A stretch of 64,000 nt of DNA, taken from positions 2,425,981-2,489,980 of the forward strand of contig OZ241847.1 of the NCBI GenBank assembly GCA_965202915.1. Direction: 5' to 3'. Of the stretch, positions 1 through 9,297 are shown piece by piece (the first letter of the stretch is position 1; each line of letters starts with the position of its first letter). The notes under the pieces were generated by a model. That model ran no database searches. It saw nothing but the letters and a program-made list of their open reading frames with translations, and was not told where the DNA came from. Source of the DNA: G965202915 sp965202915. GTDB taxonomy: Bacteria; Pseudomonadota; Gammaproteobacteria; Eutrophobiales; Eutrophobiaceae. The translations under genes and the position numbers were made by a program.

Positions 1-494
1 TCACCGGTTTCGATTTCGTGCAGAATGCCATCGACCGAAAGTTCGAAACCATAAAACTGATCGATCGCCTTTTCAATTTCCGCCTCACCCGCCAACACCG
101 GCACCACCTCGGCATTGCCATCGAGATAGATATTGACTTGATCCAGCGCGACCACGTTGAAGATATCCGCCATCGCCACCGTCAACGCCTTGTGCCGAGG
201 ATCGTAGGCCAATGGCAATATGCATAGCCGCCTGGCCATGTCCTTTGGAATCAGCTTTATCGCCTCGTTATCGGCAATTGCATTATTTAAGGCGATACTC
301 TTTTGGCCAATTACCCCGCCCATTACGTCGCGGATAATGGCCTCGGTGGCAAAACCCAGCCTAACCAGGATCTTCCCCAGGAGTTCCTTGCTTTTTCTTT
401 GCTCGGTTAATGCAATCTTGATTTGATCGGAGGTGATCAGGCCCTTATTAACCATGATCTCACCAAGACGAAGATGTTCATTATTTGCGGCCAT
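1..494 (-). CDS. mshE: MSHA pilus assembly ATPase MshE, N-terminal part
   Basis: Reading leftward from the ATG at 492-494, the frame stays open for 164 codons to the window edge, so the C-terminal part is missing. The protein begins MAANNEHLRLGEIMVNKGL and has the two-part N-terminal fold of type II secretion/type IV pilus ATPases of the GspE/PilB/MshE group (LGEIMVNKG, LGKILVRLG, LIPKDMARRLCILPL, then KALTVAMADIFNV). This domain binds cyclic di-GMP in MshE; the nucleotide-binding core would lie outside the window. The gene starts 7 bp after the mshN stop, which fits a shared mshL-mshN-mshE transcript. Assignment to MshE rather than PilB or GspE rests mainly on these neighbours. Confidence 0.85.
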   Translation of the reverse strand, partial: MAANNEHLRLGEIMVNKGLITSDQIKIALTEQRKSKELLGKILVRLGFATEAIIRDVMGGVIGQKSIALNNAIADNEAIKLIPKDMARRLCILPLAYDPRHKALTVAMADIFNVVALDQVNIYLDGNAEVVPVLAGEAEIEKAIDQFYGFELSVDGILHEIETG

Positions 495-501
495 CACGTA
501 T

Positions 502-1974
502 TCACGGCCGTTTTCTATCTGACAGCGCCTGGATCCTCGCCAAAATAGAAGCCGTGTCGAATCGCAAATCCCCGCCATCGTCGGCCAGTTTGATCGCAAC
601 GGTATAATAATTAAGCGCGGGCTCAGATTGACTCATATGATCAAGACTGACCGCCAGATTCAACGCATAGTTGGGGTTATTGGGTTCCAGACGATGGGCC
701 TGATGGAAGGCCTGCCGTGCCTCGGGCCAACGCAGTTGTGACGCGTATATATTACCCAGCGCAAAATGCAGATAAGGTAATTCCGGGTCGTGGGATAATA
801 ATGATTTAATCGTACTTTCACTTTGTTGAGCGTTGTTTTGACCAAATAAATTGATCAGCGCGGCCACTGCAATCGCATCCGTCGGGTCCAGCCTCAATAA
901 TTCCGAATAGTAATTACCGGCGCCGTCGGTATCCCCTTCCCGCATGGCTATCGCGGCCAGGCCCAGCAAGGCGTCACGATTATTGGGCGCGGCATCGACA
1001 ATCAGATGATACAGTTTTTTTGCCCGGGGGTAATTGCCCCGTTGGTAGGCGTCATACGCATCCTGCAATTGCAGACCGAGCGGCGCCGTGGTTTTATCTT
1101 TGGTAAAGGTGATCGGTTGCCAATCAACGGCACGGGTTTCATCAGGCAATATTTCCGGCGCGTCCTGTTGTACGGGCGGAGTTTGCGGTTTTTCCATGCC
1201 TGGTTGTTCATTGTCGGACAGTCCCTCAGGATCGATGGAATCATGATCATCCCGCGAGTCGGCGAGGGTCGCCCGGTGTGTTTCGACGTCCGCAGCCTGA
1301 ATCTCTGCCGACGATAATTTTGCAGCCTTCGAAGCCGCGGTCGGCACGACCTCGTCGATATTCGTCACGGGTATTGTTTCGCCCGCGGGCGCCACCGCTA
1401 TCTCGACGTCTTTTGCCACCGTGGGAGACGGGATCGTCCTGACGACCGGCGTCACCGCAAGATAATACAACACGCTTAAACATGATAATGCCAGTATCAT
1501 TAACGCCCCCAGCATCACCCATTTGAACAGCTCAGCACCGGAATGATATCCGCCAAACGCAGCCGCGGTTGCGTCCGCAGTCGATGGGTATGGAGCTACG
1601 CCGGGATCCTGCGGGAACTCCGCCTCCGGCACGTCGGTCAATGTTGTATCCTTGTCCGGCGCAGTTTTATCGACCGGGGCCGTGTGCTTGACGGCGGCGG
1701 GCTGATCCCGCTCAGTCAGGCCCCCGCTCGAATGCGGCTCCGACTTCTCCCAGGATAGCAATTGCCATGACAGTGCCGGCGATTTATTAACGGACGGTTT
1801 ATCCTCCCTATCCGCCGGGTTTTGATTGGGCAAACCGGCTTCCAAAGAATCCTCGGCAACAAACTGTGAACTGCGCGTATCCGAACCGGTTTTGTCCATT
1901 TCCGGTTCGGCATCGCTTACAGACAATTTCTTTTCCCGTTCCGCCTTTTTTAAGGCATCCAGCAGCAGGCTCAT
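502..1974 (-). CDS. mshN: MSHA biogenesis protein MshN, TPR protein
   Basis: 490 residues. The cytoplasmic N-terminus MSLLLDALKKAEREKKLS is typical of MshN-like proteins. A low-complexity acidic/proline-rich linker follows, then one membrane segment at about residues 152-173, a second flexible periplasmic stretch, and tetratricopeptide repeats from about residue 320 to 480 (for example AYDAYQRGNYPRAKKLYHLI and ALGNIYASQLRWPEARQAFH). The layout is a bitopic protein with a periplasmic TPR domain, thought to help assemble the pilus or its secretin. It lies 5 bp after mshL and 7 bp before mshE. In Vibrio-type MSHA loci an ATPase gene, mshM, lies between mshL and mshN; it is absent here. Confidence 0.85.
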   Translation of the reverse strand: MSLLLDALKKAEREKKLSVSDAEPEMDKTGSDTRSSQFVAEDSLEAGLPNQNPADREDKPSVNKSPALSWQLLSWEKSEPHSSGGLTERDQPAAVKHTAPVDKTAPDKDTTLTDVPEAEFPQDPGVAPYPSTADATAAAFGGYHSGAELFKWVMLGALMILALSCLSVLYYLAVTPVVRTIPSPTVAKDVEIAVAPAGETIPVTNIDEVVPTAASKAAKLSSAEIQAADVETHRATLADSRDDHDSIDPEGLSDNEQPGMEKPQTPPVQQDAPEILPDETRAVDWQPITFTKDKTTAPLGLQLQDAYDAYQRGNYPRAKKLYHLIVDAAPNNRDALLGLAAIAMREGDTDGAGNYYSELLRLDPTDAIAVAALINLFGQNNAQQSESTIKSLLSHDPELPYLHFALGNIYASQLRWPEARQAFHQAHRLEPNNPNYALNLAVSLDHMSQSEPALNYYTVAIKLADDGGDLRFDTASILARIQALSDRKRP

Positions 1975-1979
1975 GATGA

Positions 1980-3638
1980 TTAGTTCGGCGGTATGCCGGT
2001 TTTTTGAAACCGTGCCGGGGTCAAAAACGGTTTATACTGCCTGAGATCGTCTTCAATACTGGGCGTATTGATGATAAGCGGCCGTAAAAAGATAACCAGT
2101 TCGGTTTTGGAATAATCTTTATTCGTCGCCGAGAAAAAATTACCCAAAAATGGAATATCGACAAGCCCCGGCAAACCTCTTTTTACGTCTCTTTCCTCAT
2201 TCTGCATCAGGCCGCCCAGCACCCCAATCTGACCATTGATCAGTCGCAGCACCGATTCCATTTCCCTGACTTGAATCTGTGGCACTCGATTCACCAGCAA
2301 GCGGGTGTCTCTTGTGTCATTGTCCCTGACGGTGGCCGGATTGGGGTCATCCACAAACGATAAAACGCTTGAAATACTCGGTCGGACGTTTAACAGGATT
2401 TCATCATTCGCGCTGATCTGCGGGGTCACCGCCATCACGATCCCAACCGGAACGGTCCTGGCGGTGGTATCGATTGCAGAGACCGGCCCGCCGCCCTGGG
2501 TCCCCGGAGCCACCTCCGCGTCTATTTCAAAATAGACAATATTATCCACCACCTTCAGCAACGCGGTCTGATTATTTAAGACCATGATCTGCGGGCTCGA
2601 AAGCACATTGGTATCGCCGAATTGATCCAGCAAATTAACCGTTGCGGTAATTGAATCTCCGGTCACCTCAGGCGGGTTGCCCTCGGCGTCGGGTTGGGGA
2701 CCGTAGGTCAGCGCAAACGCCCGGGCGACATTATTGCTTAGGCTGGGCAGCCCCCCCAACGAGGATATGGTCACACCAAAGTCATTCTCGATGATGCTCC
2801 AGTCTATGCCCGTTTGATATTGATCGCTCAATGTTACCTCGGCTATCGTCACCTGGATCAGCACCTGCCGCTTTGCGTTCGCCAACAGGCGGTCGATAAA
2901 TTTCTGAATGCCGGCGTGCTGCCGTGCAGTGGCCCGCACGCTCAGGAGCCCCGATTCAGGATGAGGGATAACCGATGCAGACACAGGAATCGCGGATATA
3001 CCCCCGGTCTCAAGTTTTTCCCCCAGGATTGCCGAGATATTTGCAACCAGCATGGGCCAGAAATGATGCGCCGAAATGCTGCTTACGTCGGTTGTGGAGT
3101 TATTGCCGCCGCCCCCGGACTGGCTCTGTTCCGGCGCCCCACTGCTGGTGGATGCAATTTGCGTTGCCACCGCATTGGAACCCGTGGTAGTTCGGGATAT
3201 GTTGACGTAGTCTATGGTATAGGTATGAATATAGGGACGGTCAGGGGTAATGATCAGATTATTGCCTTCAAGGGTGTATCGCAGATCAACCTGCCTTGAT
3301 AATCGAGACAATATCTGTGGCAGGGTCTGATCGATGGCATTGAGTATCACGTTGCCGCTGATATCGGCGGCAATATCAACATTAATCCTGGCGTCCCTGG
3401 CCAGGGCAAATAATAACTCCTTGACCGGTACCTCATTCACCACGACCGTGTAGGTTTCCAGTTCCTGCGGCGGCGACGGTTGCGGCAATATTGGCAAGGC
3501 CGATACCGGCGGCGGGATCTTGCGGGCGGGCGGTTCGTCGGTCTGAATATGGGCGGCGGAAGGTTCCAGCGGTTTTGGTTCAATGCTGGAACACGCGGCC
3601 AGAAACAAAAACAATATAACAAAAAACACTTGCTGCAT
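1980..3638 (-). CDS. mshL: MSHA pilus outer-membrane secretin MshL
   Basis: 552 residues. The N-terminus is a lipoprotein signal ending in the lipobox LAAC (Cys16). Residues about 68-132 form the secretin-and-TonB short N-terminal domain (NEVPVKELLFALARDARINV). A Secretin_N-type region with a Gly/Ser/Asn-rich insertion (SQSGGGGNNS) follows. The C-terminal half is the secretin barrel, with characteristic VTPQISANDEILLNVRP and GQIGVLGGLMQNEERDVKRG. It should form the outer-membrane channel for an MSHA/type IV pilus. It is the first gene of the leftward group, divergent from glmU; the accessory genes mshI, mshJ and mshK that often precede it are not here. Confidence 0.92.
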   Translation of the reverse strand: MQQVFFVILFLFLAACSSIEPKPLEPSAAHIQTDEPPARKIPPPVSALPILPQPSPPQELETYTVVVNEVPVKELLFALARDARINVDIAADISGNVILNAIDQTLPQILSRLSRQVDLRYTLEGNNLIITPDRPYIHTYTIDYVNISRTTTGSNAVATQIASTSSGAPEQSQSGGGGNNSTTDVSSISAHHFWPMLVANISAILGEKLETGGISAIPVSASVIPHPESGLLSVRATARQHAGIQKFIDRLLANAKRQVLIQVTIAEVTLSDQYQTGIDWSIIENDFGVTISSLGGLPSLSNNVARAFALTYGPQPDAEGNPPEVTGDSITATVNLLDQFGDTNVLSSPQIMVLNNQTALLKVVDNIVYFEIDAEVAPGTQGGGPVSAIDTTARTVPVGIVMAVTPQISANDEILLNVRPSISSVLSFVDDPNPATVRDNDTRDTRLLVNRVPQIQVREMESVLRLINGQIGVLGGLMQNEERDVKRGLPGLVDIPFLGNFFSATNKDYSKTELVIFLRPLIINTPSIEDDLRQYKPFLTPARFQKTGIPPN

Positions 3639-3676
3639 GACTAGTAAAAATCCCTTTCGTTAAAGTCAGTCCTTAG

Positions 3677-3682
3677 ATTATA
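3677..3682 (-). promoter_or_regulatory. Candidate -10 element for mshL
   Basis: On the minus strand this reads TATAAT inside an AT-rich stretch, about 40 bp before the mshL start. No convincing -35 box is seen at 16-18 bp spacing, so this is only a plausible promoter position in the 285-bp gap between mshL and glmU. Confidence 0.3.
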
Positions 3683-3923
3683 TAATAAACTGCCCGTGCC
3701 ACGATGCATAATTTTGGTTCCCTCCGTTAAACAATGACCGGCAACAAATCGGCCTGTCATTGGTTCCAAACCATTTCCCCGTCCATACCGGACGGTCGGA
3801 TGATCCGCCGCGTTCAATGGGAATATCCCGGAATGTAACGCCTTGATTCCCCCGATCCCCTTGATTTTAGCATCTATCTCTTGGTAACTTTACTTATCTC
3901 CAAATTAAATTTCAAATACAGCA

Positions 3924-5288
3924 ATGAATTTCCGCATTATTATTCTTGCCGCCGGTCAGGGGCAACGAATGCATTCCAGGTTGCCCAAGGTATTGCACAC
4001 ACTGGCCGGGCGCACCCTGCTTGAGCATGTTTATCATACCGCCTCATTGTTACCGCATAAAGATATCCATATCGTCTATGGATACGGTGGAGAGCAGGTA
4101 AAAGCAAGCCTGCCTGAGCGGCCGGTGACCTGGGTGGAACAGGCCGAACAATTGGGCACCGGTCATGCGGTATTACAGGCCATTGCCGGGCTGCCCGATG
4201 CCGATGATGCGCTGATCTTATGCGGAGATACCCCGTTAATTACCCCGGCAACCCTGCAAGGGTTAATCGACGCCGATGAACCTGCGGCACTGAGCGTATT
4301 AACCGCTTATATGGATGAGCCTGGCGCTTACGGTCGCATCATCAGAGATGAAGCCGGGCAAATTGCATCCATAGTCGAGGCCAAAGAGGCCACCGAAGAA
4401 GAGCGGGATATCCATGAGATAAACACCGGCACGCTATTGGCCAATATCGGCGCATTGCGAAGATGGTTGAGTGCCATTGCCAACGACAATGCCCAGGGTG
4501 AATATTATCTCACCGACATCGTCGCCCTGGCCGTCAATGAAAAAGCCAGGGTCAATGCCGTGGTCGCGGATGCCGTGATGGAAATTCAGGGGATCAATAA
4601 TTGCGCCCAGCTCGCCCGGGCGGAACGTTATTATCAATTGGCCCAGGCGCGTCGTTTAATGGATAGCGGCGTTACCATGATGGACCCGGCCAGATTTGAT
4701 CTGCGCGGCCAACTCGAAACCGGGCAAGACAACGTGATTGATATCAATATCGTAATGGAGGGCCGTCTAAGATTAGGCAATAACGTCCGCATAGGTCCGA
4801 ACTGCCATATTAAAGACTCGGTGATAGGCGACGACGTTGAGATACTGGCAAACTGCGTTATCGAGAAGGCAATAGTCGGCAATCATTGTCGAATAGGCCC
4901 CTTTGCGCGCATACGCCCGGACTCAACCCTGGATAATAACGCCCATATTGGCAGTTTTGTTGAGATAAAGAACAGTACCGTTGGCAAAGGCACCAAGATC
5001 AACCATTTAAGCTACATAGGCGACAGCGAACTGGGAGAACATACCAACATCGGTGCCGGTGTGGTGACCTGTAATTATGACGGTGCCAATAAACATAAAA
5101 CCATTATTGGCAATCAGGTATTTGTCGGTTCGGACGTGCAGTTTATTGCGCCGGTTAAAATCGAAGATGGGGCGACCATCGCCGCCGGCGCAACCATTAC
5201 CAAGGACGTCGATACCAATACCCTGGCAATCAGCCGCACCGAGCAGAAAGTGATCAGCGGCTGGCAAAGACCGCGGAAAAATGAATAG
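3924..5288 (+). CDS. glmU: Bifunctional GlmU: GlcNAc-1-P uridylyltransferase / GlcN-1-P acetyltransferase
   Basis: 454 residues, normal length. The N-terminal nucleotidyltransferase starts with LAAGQGQRMHSRLPKVLH (about 8-25) and holds EQLGTGHAV and CGDTPLI. From about residue 250 a left-handed beta-helix of hexapeptide repeats follows, ending with the acetyltransferase site region KINHLSYIGD and NIGAGVVTCNYDG. The enzyme acetylates glucosamine-1-phosphate and then couples it to UTP to give UDP-GlcNAc for peptidoglycan and LPS, in the cytoplasm. The gene stands alone between the msh group and the AT-rich sulfotransferase remnant, not beside the atp operon or glmS as in many gammaproteobacteria. 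Confidence 0.97.
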   Translation: MNFRIIILAAGQGQRMHSRLPKVLHTLAGRTLLEHVYHTASLLPHKDIHIVYGYGGEQVKASLPERPVTWVEQAEQLGTGHAVLQAIAGLPDADDALILCGDTPLITPATLQGLIDADEPAALSVLTAYMDEPGAYGRIIRDEAGQIASIVEAKEATEEERDIHEINTGTLLANIGALRRWLSAIANDNAQGEYYLTDIVALAVNEKARVNAVVADAVMEIQGINNCAQLARAERYYQLAQARRLMDSGVTMMDPARFDLRGQLETGQDNVIDINIVMEGRLRLGNNVRIGPNCHIKDSVIGDDVEILANCVIEKAIVGNHCRIGPFARIRPDSTLDNNAHIGSFVEIKNSTVGKGTKINHLSYIGDSELGEHTNIGAGVVTCNYDGANKHKTIIGNQVFVGSDVQFIAPVKIEDGATIAAGATITKDVDTNTLAISRTEQKVISGWQRPRKNE

Positions 5289-5391
5289 CGCCGCCGTTGT
5301 GGTAATCCCTTTTGATCAGGACCGCCTTTGTGCGACAAGACGACGAACCATACCAGCAAGATGATCCAGGCCTTAATCGAGGTTGAATAAT

Positions 5392-6108
5392 ATGACTTTA
5401 ATTTCACATAAATACAAATTTATATACATGAAAAATGCAAAGGTAGCAGGCTCATCGGTGGAATACTTTTTTGAAAAGTATTGTGTTAAGGATACAGAGG
5501 CTTATGAGGCTAAAGAGTTTTGTCTTAAACCAATCGTATCCAAATACGGGATCATTTGTCATAGAAGGCCAATGATTGGTCATAGAAGGCCAAAAAAAGT
5601 AGAAATGAATATAAGAAAGCTATTCTCGTTATGTTTTGGAAGAGATGATATATATTACGCTCATATGTCATTGAGAGAGATAAAGCACTACCATCCTGAT
5701 TACTACAATACATACTTTTAGTTTTGTGTCATTAGAAATCCCTTTGATCAAGCAGTTTCACGCTATTTTTTTGCTATAAAGAATGGTGCTATAGAAAACA
5801 TGTCTTTTCAACAATTCATTAGTACTATAGTAGCAAAACAATCGGACAGTAATAATTGGAAACGCATGGCAATTGATAATCAGCTGACTTTCGATTACTA
5901 CATTAGATTTGAGAATTTAGAAAATGATATAGTAACCGTCTGCAAGAAATTGAATCTTCCCGATGCCAATTTAAAAGATTTACCAAGGTTGAAAGCTCAT
6001 ACGAGACCCGGCAGTTTGCACTATAAAGAATTGTATGATGAGCAAAGCAAGGATGTAGTAGAAAGAGTATATAGAAAAGAATTAAGGGCGTTTGGATATA
6101 AGTTTTAG
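5392..6108 (+). pseudogene. Sulfotransferase-family gene interrupted by in-frame TAG
   Basis: ATG at 5392 with GAGG nine bases upstream opens a frame that stops at TAG (5719-5721) and then continues in the same frame to TAA-free codon 6105 and the stop at 6106-6108. Together the parts give 238 positions that read as one carbohydrate sulfotransferase-like protein. Before the stop: MKNAKVAGSSVEYFFEK, resembling the 5'-phosphosulfate (PAPS) loop, and YYAHMSLREIKHY. Right after it: FCVIRNPFDQAVSRYFF, the 3'-phosphate-binding motif. No frameshift is needed. Base composition is far more AT-rich than the neighbours, which suggests transfer. It may be a pseudogene, a sequencing error, or a gene read through at amber; the well-kept downstream half argues for recent inactivation or error. 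Confidence 0.75.
5558..5593 (+). repeat. 21-bp-period partial tandem duplication inside the sulfotransferase gene
   Basis: A 15-base word (GTCATAGAAGGCCAA) occurs at 5558-5572 and again at 5579-5593, so seven codons are partly duplicated in frame, giving HRRPMIGHRRP. It looks like a slippage product. Confidence 0.85.
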
Positions 6109-6351
6109 TTGAAGTGAGCCTAATATTTATCATGGCTATTAACCTCAACGTTCAAACCGTATTAATTTTAGCGCAAAGGCATGAACCAAGGTAGAAGCGA
6201 TCCTAATATCCCCATAATCTTTACCAGTATCAGGCTTCATGCAGGTGGGGTCTGCTGTATACGAATTTAGCTAGGATAGTGATCAGTATAAATAATCACA
6301 TATGCGGGTAACCTGGTCAATAGAGAACTCTCCCGGCGGCAAGGTCGGTTA

Positions 6352-6918
6352 TTACCCCGGCTTGCCTGCACGCAGTATTTGCCCGGTCATGGCATGACGT
6401 ATCTCAGTCGGCAAGGCCCGGCCCGGCAATCTTGCGGGATAAATATAGTCCACCCGCGTAGCAAAATAGTTCCTCACCTGCAGCGCACTGCGCGCCGGCG
6501 GCGCATTGGCCGGGTTGGCACTGGTTGAGATCAATGGCCCCAACACGTCACACAGACAGCGGACAACGCTATGGGCGCTGACACGAACCGCGATAGTCCC
6601 TTGGGCCCCGATTAACCAGCCGGGTAAGTTTCCACTGGCCGGCACAATCCAGGTGATCGCTCCGGGCCAGGTGCTAAAGATTCGCTCCGGGTTGGCCAGG
6701 CCGCTTGTGTCGATCAAAGGCCGTATCTGTTCGATGGTCGAGGCAACGAGGATCAATCCTTGCTTTCGGGGTGACCGGCGCTTCAAATGCAGTATGCGTT
6801 CAACCGCCGCCCGGTTGGTCGGCAGACATCCCAGGCCGTAAACGGCCTCGGTCGGATACGCAATGACCCCGCCGGCCCGCACAGTTTTAATGGCCTTTAA
6901 TCCATGCCAGTTACCCAC
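6352..6918 (-). CDS. tsaC: Threonylcarbamoyl-AMP synthase TsaC (YrdC/Sua5 family)
   Basis: 188 residues, the short TsaC form without the Sua5 C-terminal domain. Family features are GGVIAYPTEAVYGLGCLPTN near the N-terminus, KRRSPRKQGLILVAS, and GPLISTSANPAN for substrate binding. It makes threonylcarbamoyl-adenylate from threonine, bicarbonate and ATP, the first step of t6A37 synthesis in ANN-decoding tRNAs. It starts 3 bp after the topA stop, so the two are very likely co-transcribed. The pairing of a yrdC-type gene with topA occurs in other gammaproteobacteria. Confidence 0.93.
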   Translation of the reverse strand: MGNWHGLKAIKTVRAGGVIAYPTEAVYGLGCLPTNRAAVERILHLKRRSPRKQGLILVASTIEQIRPLIDTSGLANPERIFSTWPGAITWIVPASGNLPGWLIGAQGTIAVRVSAHSVVRCLCDVLGPLISTSANPANAPPARSALQVRNYFATRVDYIYPARLPGRALPTEIRHAMTGQILRAGKPG

Positions 6919-6921
6919 GGC

Positions 6922-9297
6922 TTACTGAGCGGCCTTAACTTTGCGCTGTTTTTTTGCGGATTTGTTGCCGGATTTGTTGCCGGCTGATTTGCGTTTGCCC
7001 CCCCTTTTGCCGGGTTTGGCCGCGGCTAATAATTCCACGCACTCTTCCAGGCTCAGCGCCGCCGGTTCTTTGTCTTTTGGGATCTTGGCATTTTTCTTGC
7101 CGTCGGTGATATACGGGCCATAGCGCCCGTTTAAAACCGATATGCCCGGCTCCTCAAATACCTTGATCTGTTTTTCGGCGTCGGCCTTTTGCTTTTCCGC
7201 GATCAGAACCAGGGCGCGTTCGAGGGTGATCGTATGGGGGTCGTCTTCGCGCTTCAGGGAGACAAATTTGCCGTCATAGCGTATGTACGGGCCAAACCGG
7301 CCTATGCTCGCCACGACTTCTTCGCCGGCGGCGGTTTGGCCCAGGTTTTTTGGCAGTTCGAATAGTTGCAGGGCCTGCTCAAGGGTGATTGTGTCCAGGG
7401 TTTGTCCGTCTCTCAAGCCGGCAAACCGGGGTTTGTCGTCGTCATCTTTGGTGCCTAACTGCGCATAGGGGCCGTAGCGCCCCATCCGAGCGGATACTTC
7501 CAGGCCGGTTTTATGGTCTCGCCCCAGTACCCTCGCCTTGGCGACGTCGCTGCGACTGAGGTTTTCATCTTTGTCCTTGATTTTTTCGGAAAACGGGCGC
7601 CAGAATTTGGTCATCAATGGCACTCGTTCTTTTTCCCCTCTGGAGACTGCGTCGAGTTCATCTTCCAGGCGCGCGGTGAAATGGTAATCGACGTAGTCGG
7701 TGAAATGCTCGGTCAGAAATCTGCTGACGATTTTGGCAATGTCCGTCGGGATGAATCTTTTTTTGTCCAGATCAACGTAGCCCCTGCTGCGCAGGGTGTG
7801 GATGATGCTGGCGTAAGTCGACGGCCGCCCTATGCCGTATTCTTCCAGTGTTTTGATCAGGCTGGCCTCGGTATAGCGCGGCGGCGGCTCGGTAAAATGC
7901 TGCAGCGGTTCTATTGCGGTTAATTTGACGGTCTCTCCCTGTGCCAGCGGCGGTAAAACGCGCTCTTCATTTTTATCCGCCGGTTCATCCCGGCCTTCAA
8001 GGTAAACTTCCATGAAGCCGGTTTCGGCTATGGTGGAGCCGGTCGCACGGAACAGGTTGCCGGGGCCGCATTCCATATCGATGGAGACCCTATCGATAAG
8101 CGCCGGGTTCATCTGGCAGGCGACCGCGCGCTTCCATATCAATTCATACAATCGGAATTGTTCATCCGATAATTGCTTTTTAAGCTTCGCCGGCGTGCGC
8201 CGGGCCGAGGTCGGGCGCACCGCCTCATGTGCTTCCTGGGCATTCTTGGCCTTGGTTTTGTATTGCTTTTCCCGCGCCGGCAGTTTGTCTTTGCCGTAGT
8301 GCTCGGCTATATATTGCCTGAGCTCCGTCAGCGCTTCACCCGCCAAATGCACGGAATCGGTTCTCATATACGTGATCAGGCCGACGGTGCTGGTGCCCAC
8401 GTCTATGCCTTCATAAAGCTGTTGTGCGACGCGCATGGTTCTCTGGGCGGTGAAGCCGAGTTTGCGAACGGCTTCCTGTTGCAGGGTGGAGGTAATAAAC
8501 GGTGGCGCCGGCTGCCGCCGCTGCTGCTTCCTGGTGACTTCCTTAACGGTCAGCACCCCGTCGGCCAATTCGGTCAGGTCAGCCTGTACCGATAGAGCCT
8601 GTTTTTCCGTTTCTATTGAGAATTGGCTCAGCTTTTCAGCTTGATAATGTATCAGTTTGCCTTGGAACGTTGTTTCTTTATGCCTCAGCTTCGCATGGAT
8701 ACTCCAGTATTCCCGCGATTTGAATTTCTCAATCTCTTGTTCGCGTTCGACGATTAATCTCAACGCCGGCGATTGCACCCGGCCCGCCGATAAGCCCCGC
8801 TGCACCTTTTTCCACAATAGCGGCGATAGATTAAACCCCACCAGATGATCCAGCGCCCGGCGCGCCTGTTGCGCGTCAATCAGATTGTGCGACAGACTGC
8901 GCGGATTTGCTATCGCCTCATTCACCGCTGATTTGGTCACTTCATAAAATACGATACGGTGCACGTTTTTGTTCTCGATGCCGCCCCGCTCTTTCAGTAA
9001 TTCGTATAAATGCCACGATATCGCCTCCCCTTCCCGATCCGGATCGGTCGCCAGATACAGGGTATCGGCCTTGGCCAGGGCCGTGGCGATGGTATTCACC
9101 GATTTTGCATTCTTTTCAACCAGTTCATAATTCATTGAAAAGTTATTATCGGTGTCGACCGCGCCGGGTTTGGAGAGCAGGTCGCGCACGTGACCATACG
9201 AGGCCAGCACCTTAAACCCCTTGCCCAGATATTTTTCCAGGGTCCTGGCCTTGGCCGGGGATTCAACGATGACTAAAGCATTAGTCATGCTTGTCAC
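6922..9297 (-). CDS. topA: DNA topoisomerase I, type IA
   Basis: 791 residues. The TOPRIM domain starts with VIVESPAKARTLEKYLG and contains the metal-binding DPDREGEAISWH. The active-site tyrosine lies in GLITYMRTDS (about residue 320). After about residue 590 come three C-terminal DNA-binding repeats of the form GRxGPY (MGRYGPYAQLG, IGRFGPYIRYDG, NGRYGPYITDG) and a lysine-rich tail. The four-cysteine zinc ribbons of the E. coli enzyme are absent; instead the C-terminus resembles the zinc-free type known from alphaproteobacteria and actinobacteria. It relaxes negative supercoils. The first Met (9297) or the Met at codon 4 could be the start. The 589-bp region upstream holds no gene. Confidence 0.96.
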   Translation of the reverse strand: MTSMTNALVIVESPAKARTLEKYLGKGFKVLASYGHVRDLLSKPGAVDTDNNFSMNYELVEKNAKSVNTIATALAKADTLYLATDPDREGEAISWHLYELLKERGGIENKNVHRIVFYEVTKSAVNEAIANPRSLSHNLIDAQQARRALDHLVGFNLSPLLWKKVQRGLSAGRVQSPALRLIVEREQEIEKFKSREYWSIHAKLRHKETTFQGKLIHYQAEKLSQFSIETEKQALSVQADLTELADGVLTVKEVTRKQQRRQPAPPFITSTLQQEAVRKLGFTAQRTMRVAQQLYEGIDVGTSTVGLITYMRTDSVHLAGEALTELRQYIAEHYGKDKLPAREKQYKTKAKNAQEAHEAVRPTSARRTPAKLKKQLSDEQFRLYELIWKRAVACQMNPALIDRVSIDMECGPGNLFRATGSTIAETGFMEVYLEGRDEPADKNEERVLPPLAQGETVKLTAIEPLQHFTEPPPRYTEASLIKTLEEYGIGRPSTYASIIHTLRSRGYVDLDKKRFIPTDIAKIVSRFLTEHFTDYVDYHFTARLEDELDAVSRGEKERVPLMTKFWRPFSEKIKDKDENLSRSDVAKARVLGRDHKTGLEVSARMGRYGPYAQLGTKDDDDKPRFAGLRDGQTLDTITLEQALQLFELPKNLGQTAAGEEVVASIGRFGPYIRYDGKFVSLKREDDPHTITLERALVLIAEKQKADAEKQIKVFEEPGISVLNGRYGPYITDGKKNAKIPKDKEPAALSLEECVELLAAAKPGKRGGKRKSAGNKSGNKSAKKQRKVKAAQ

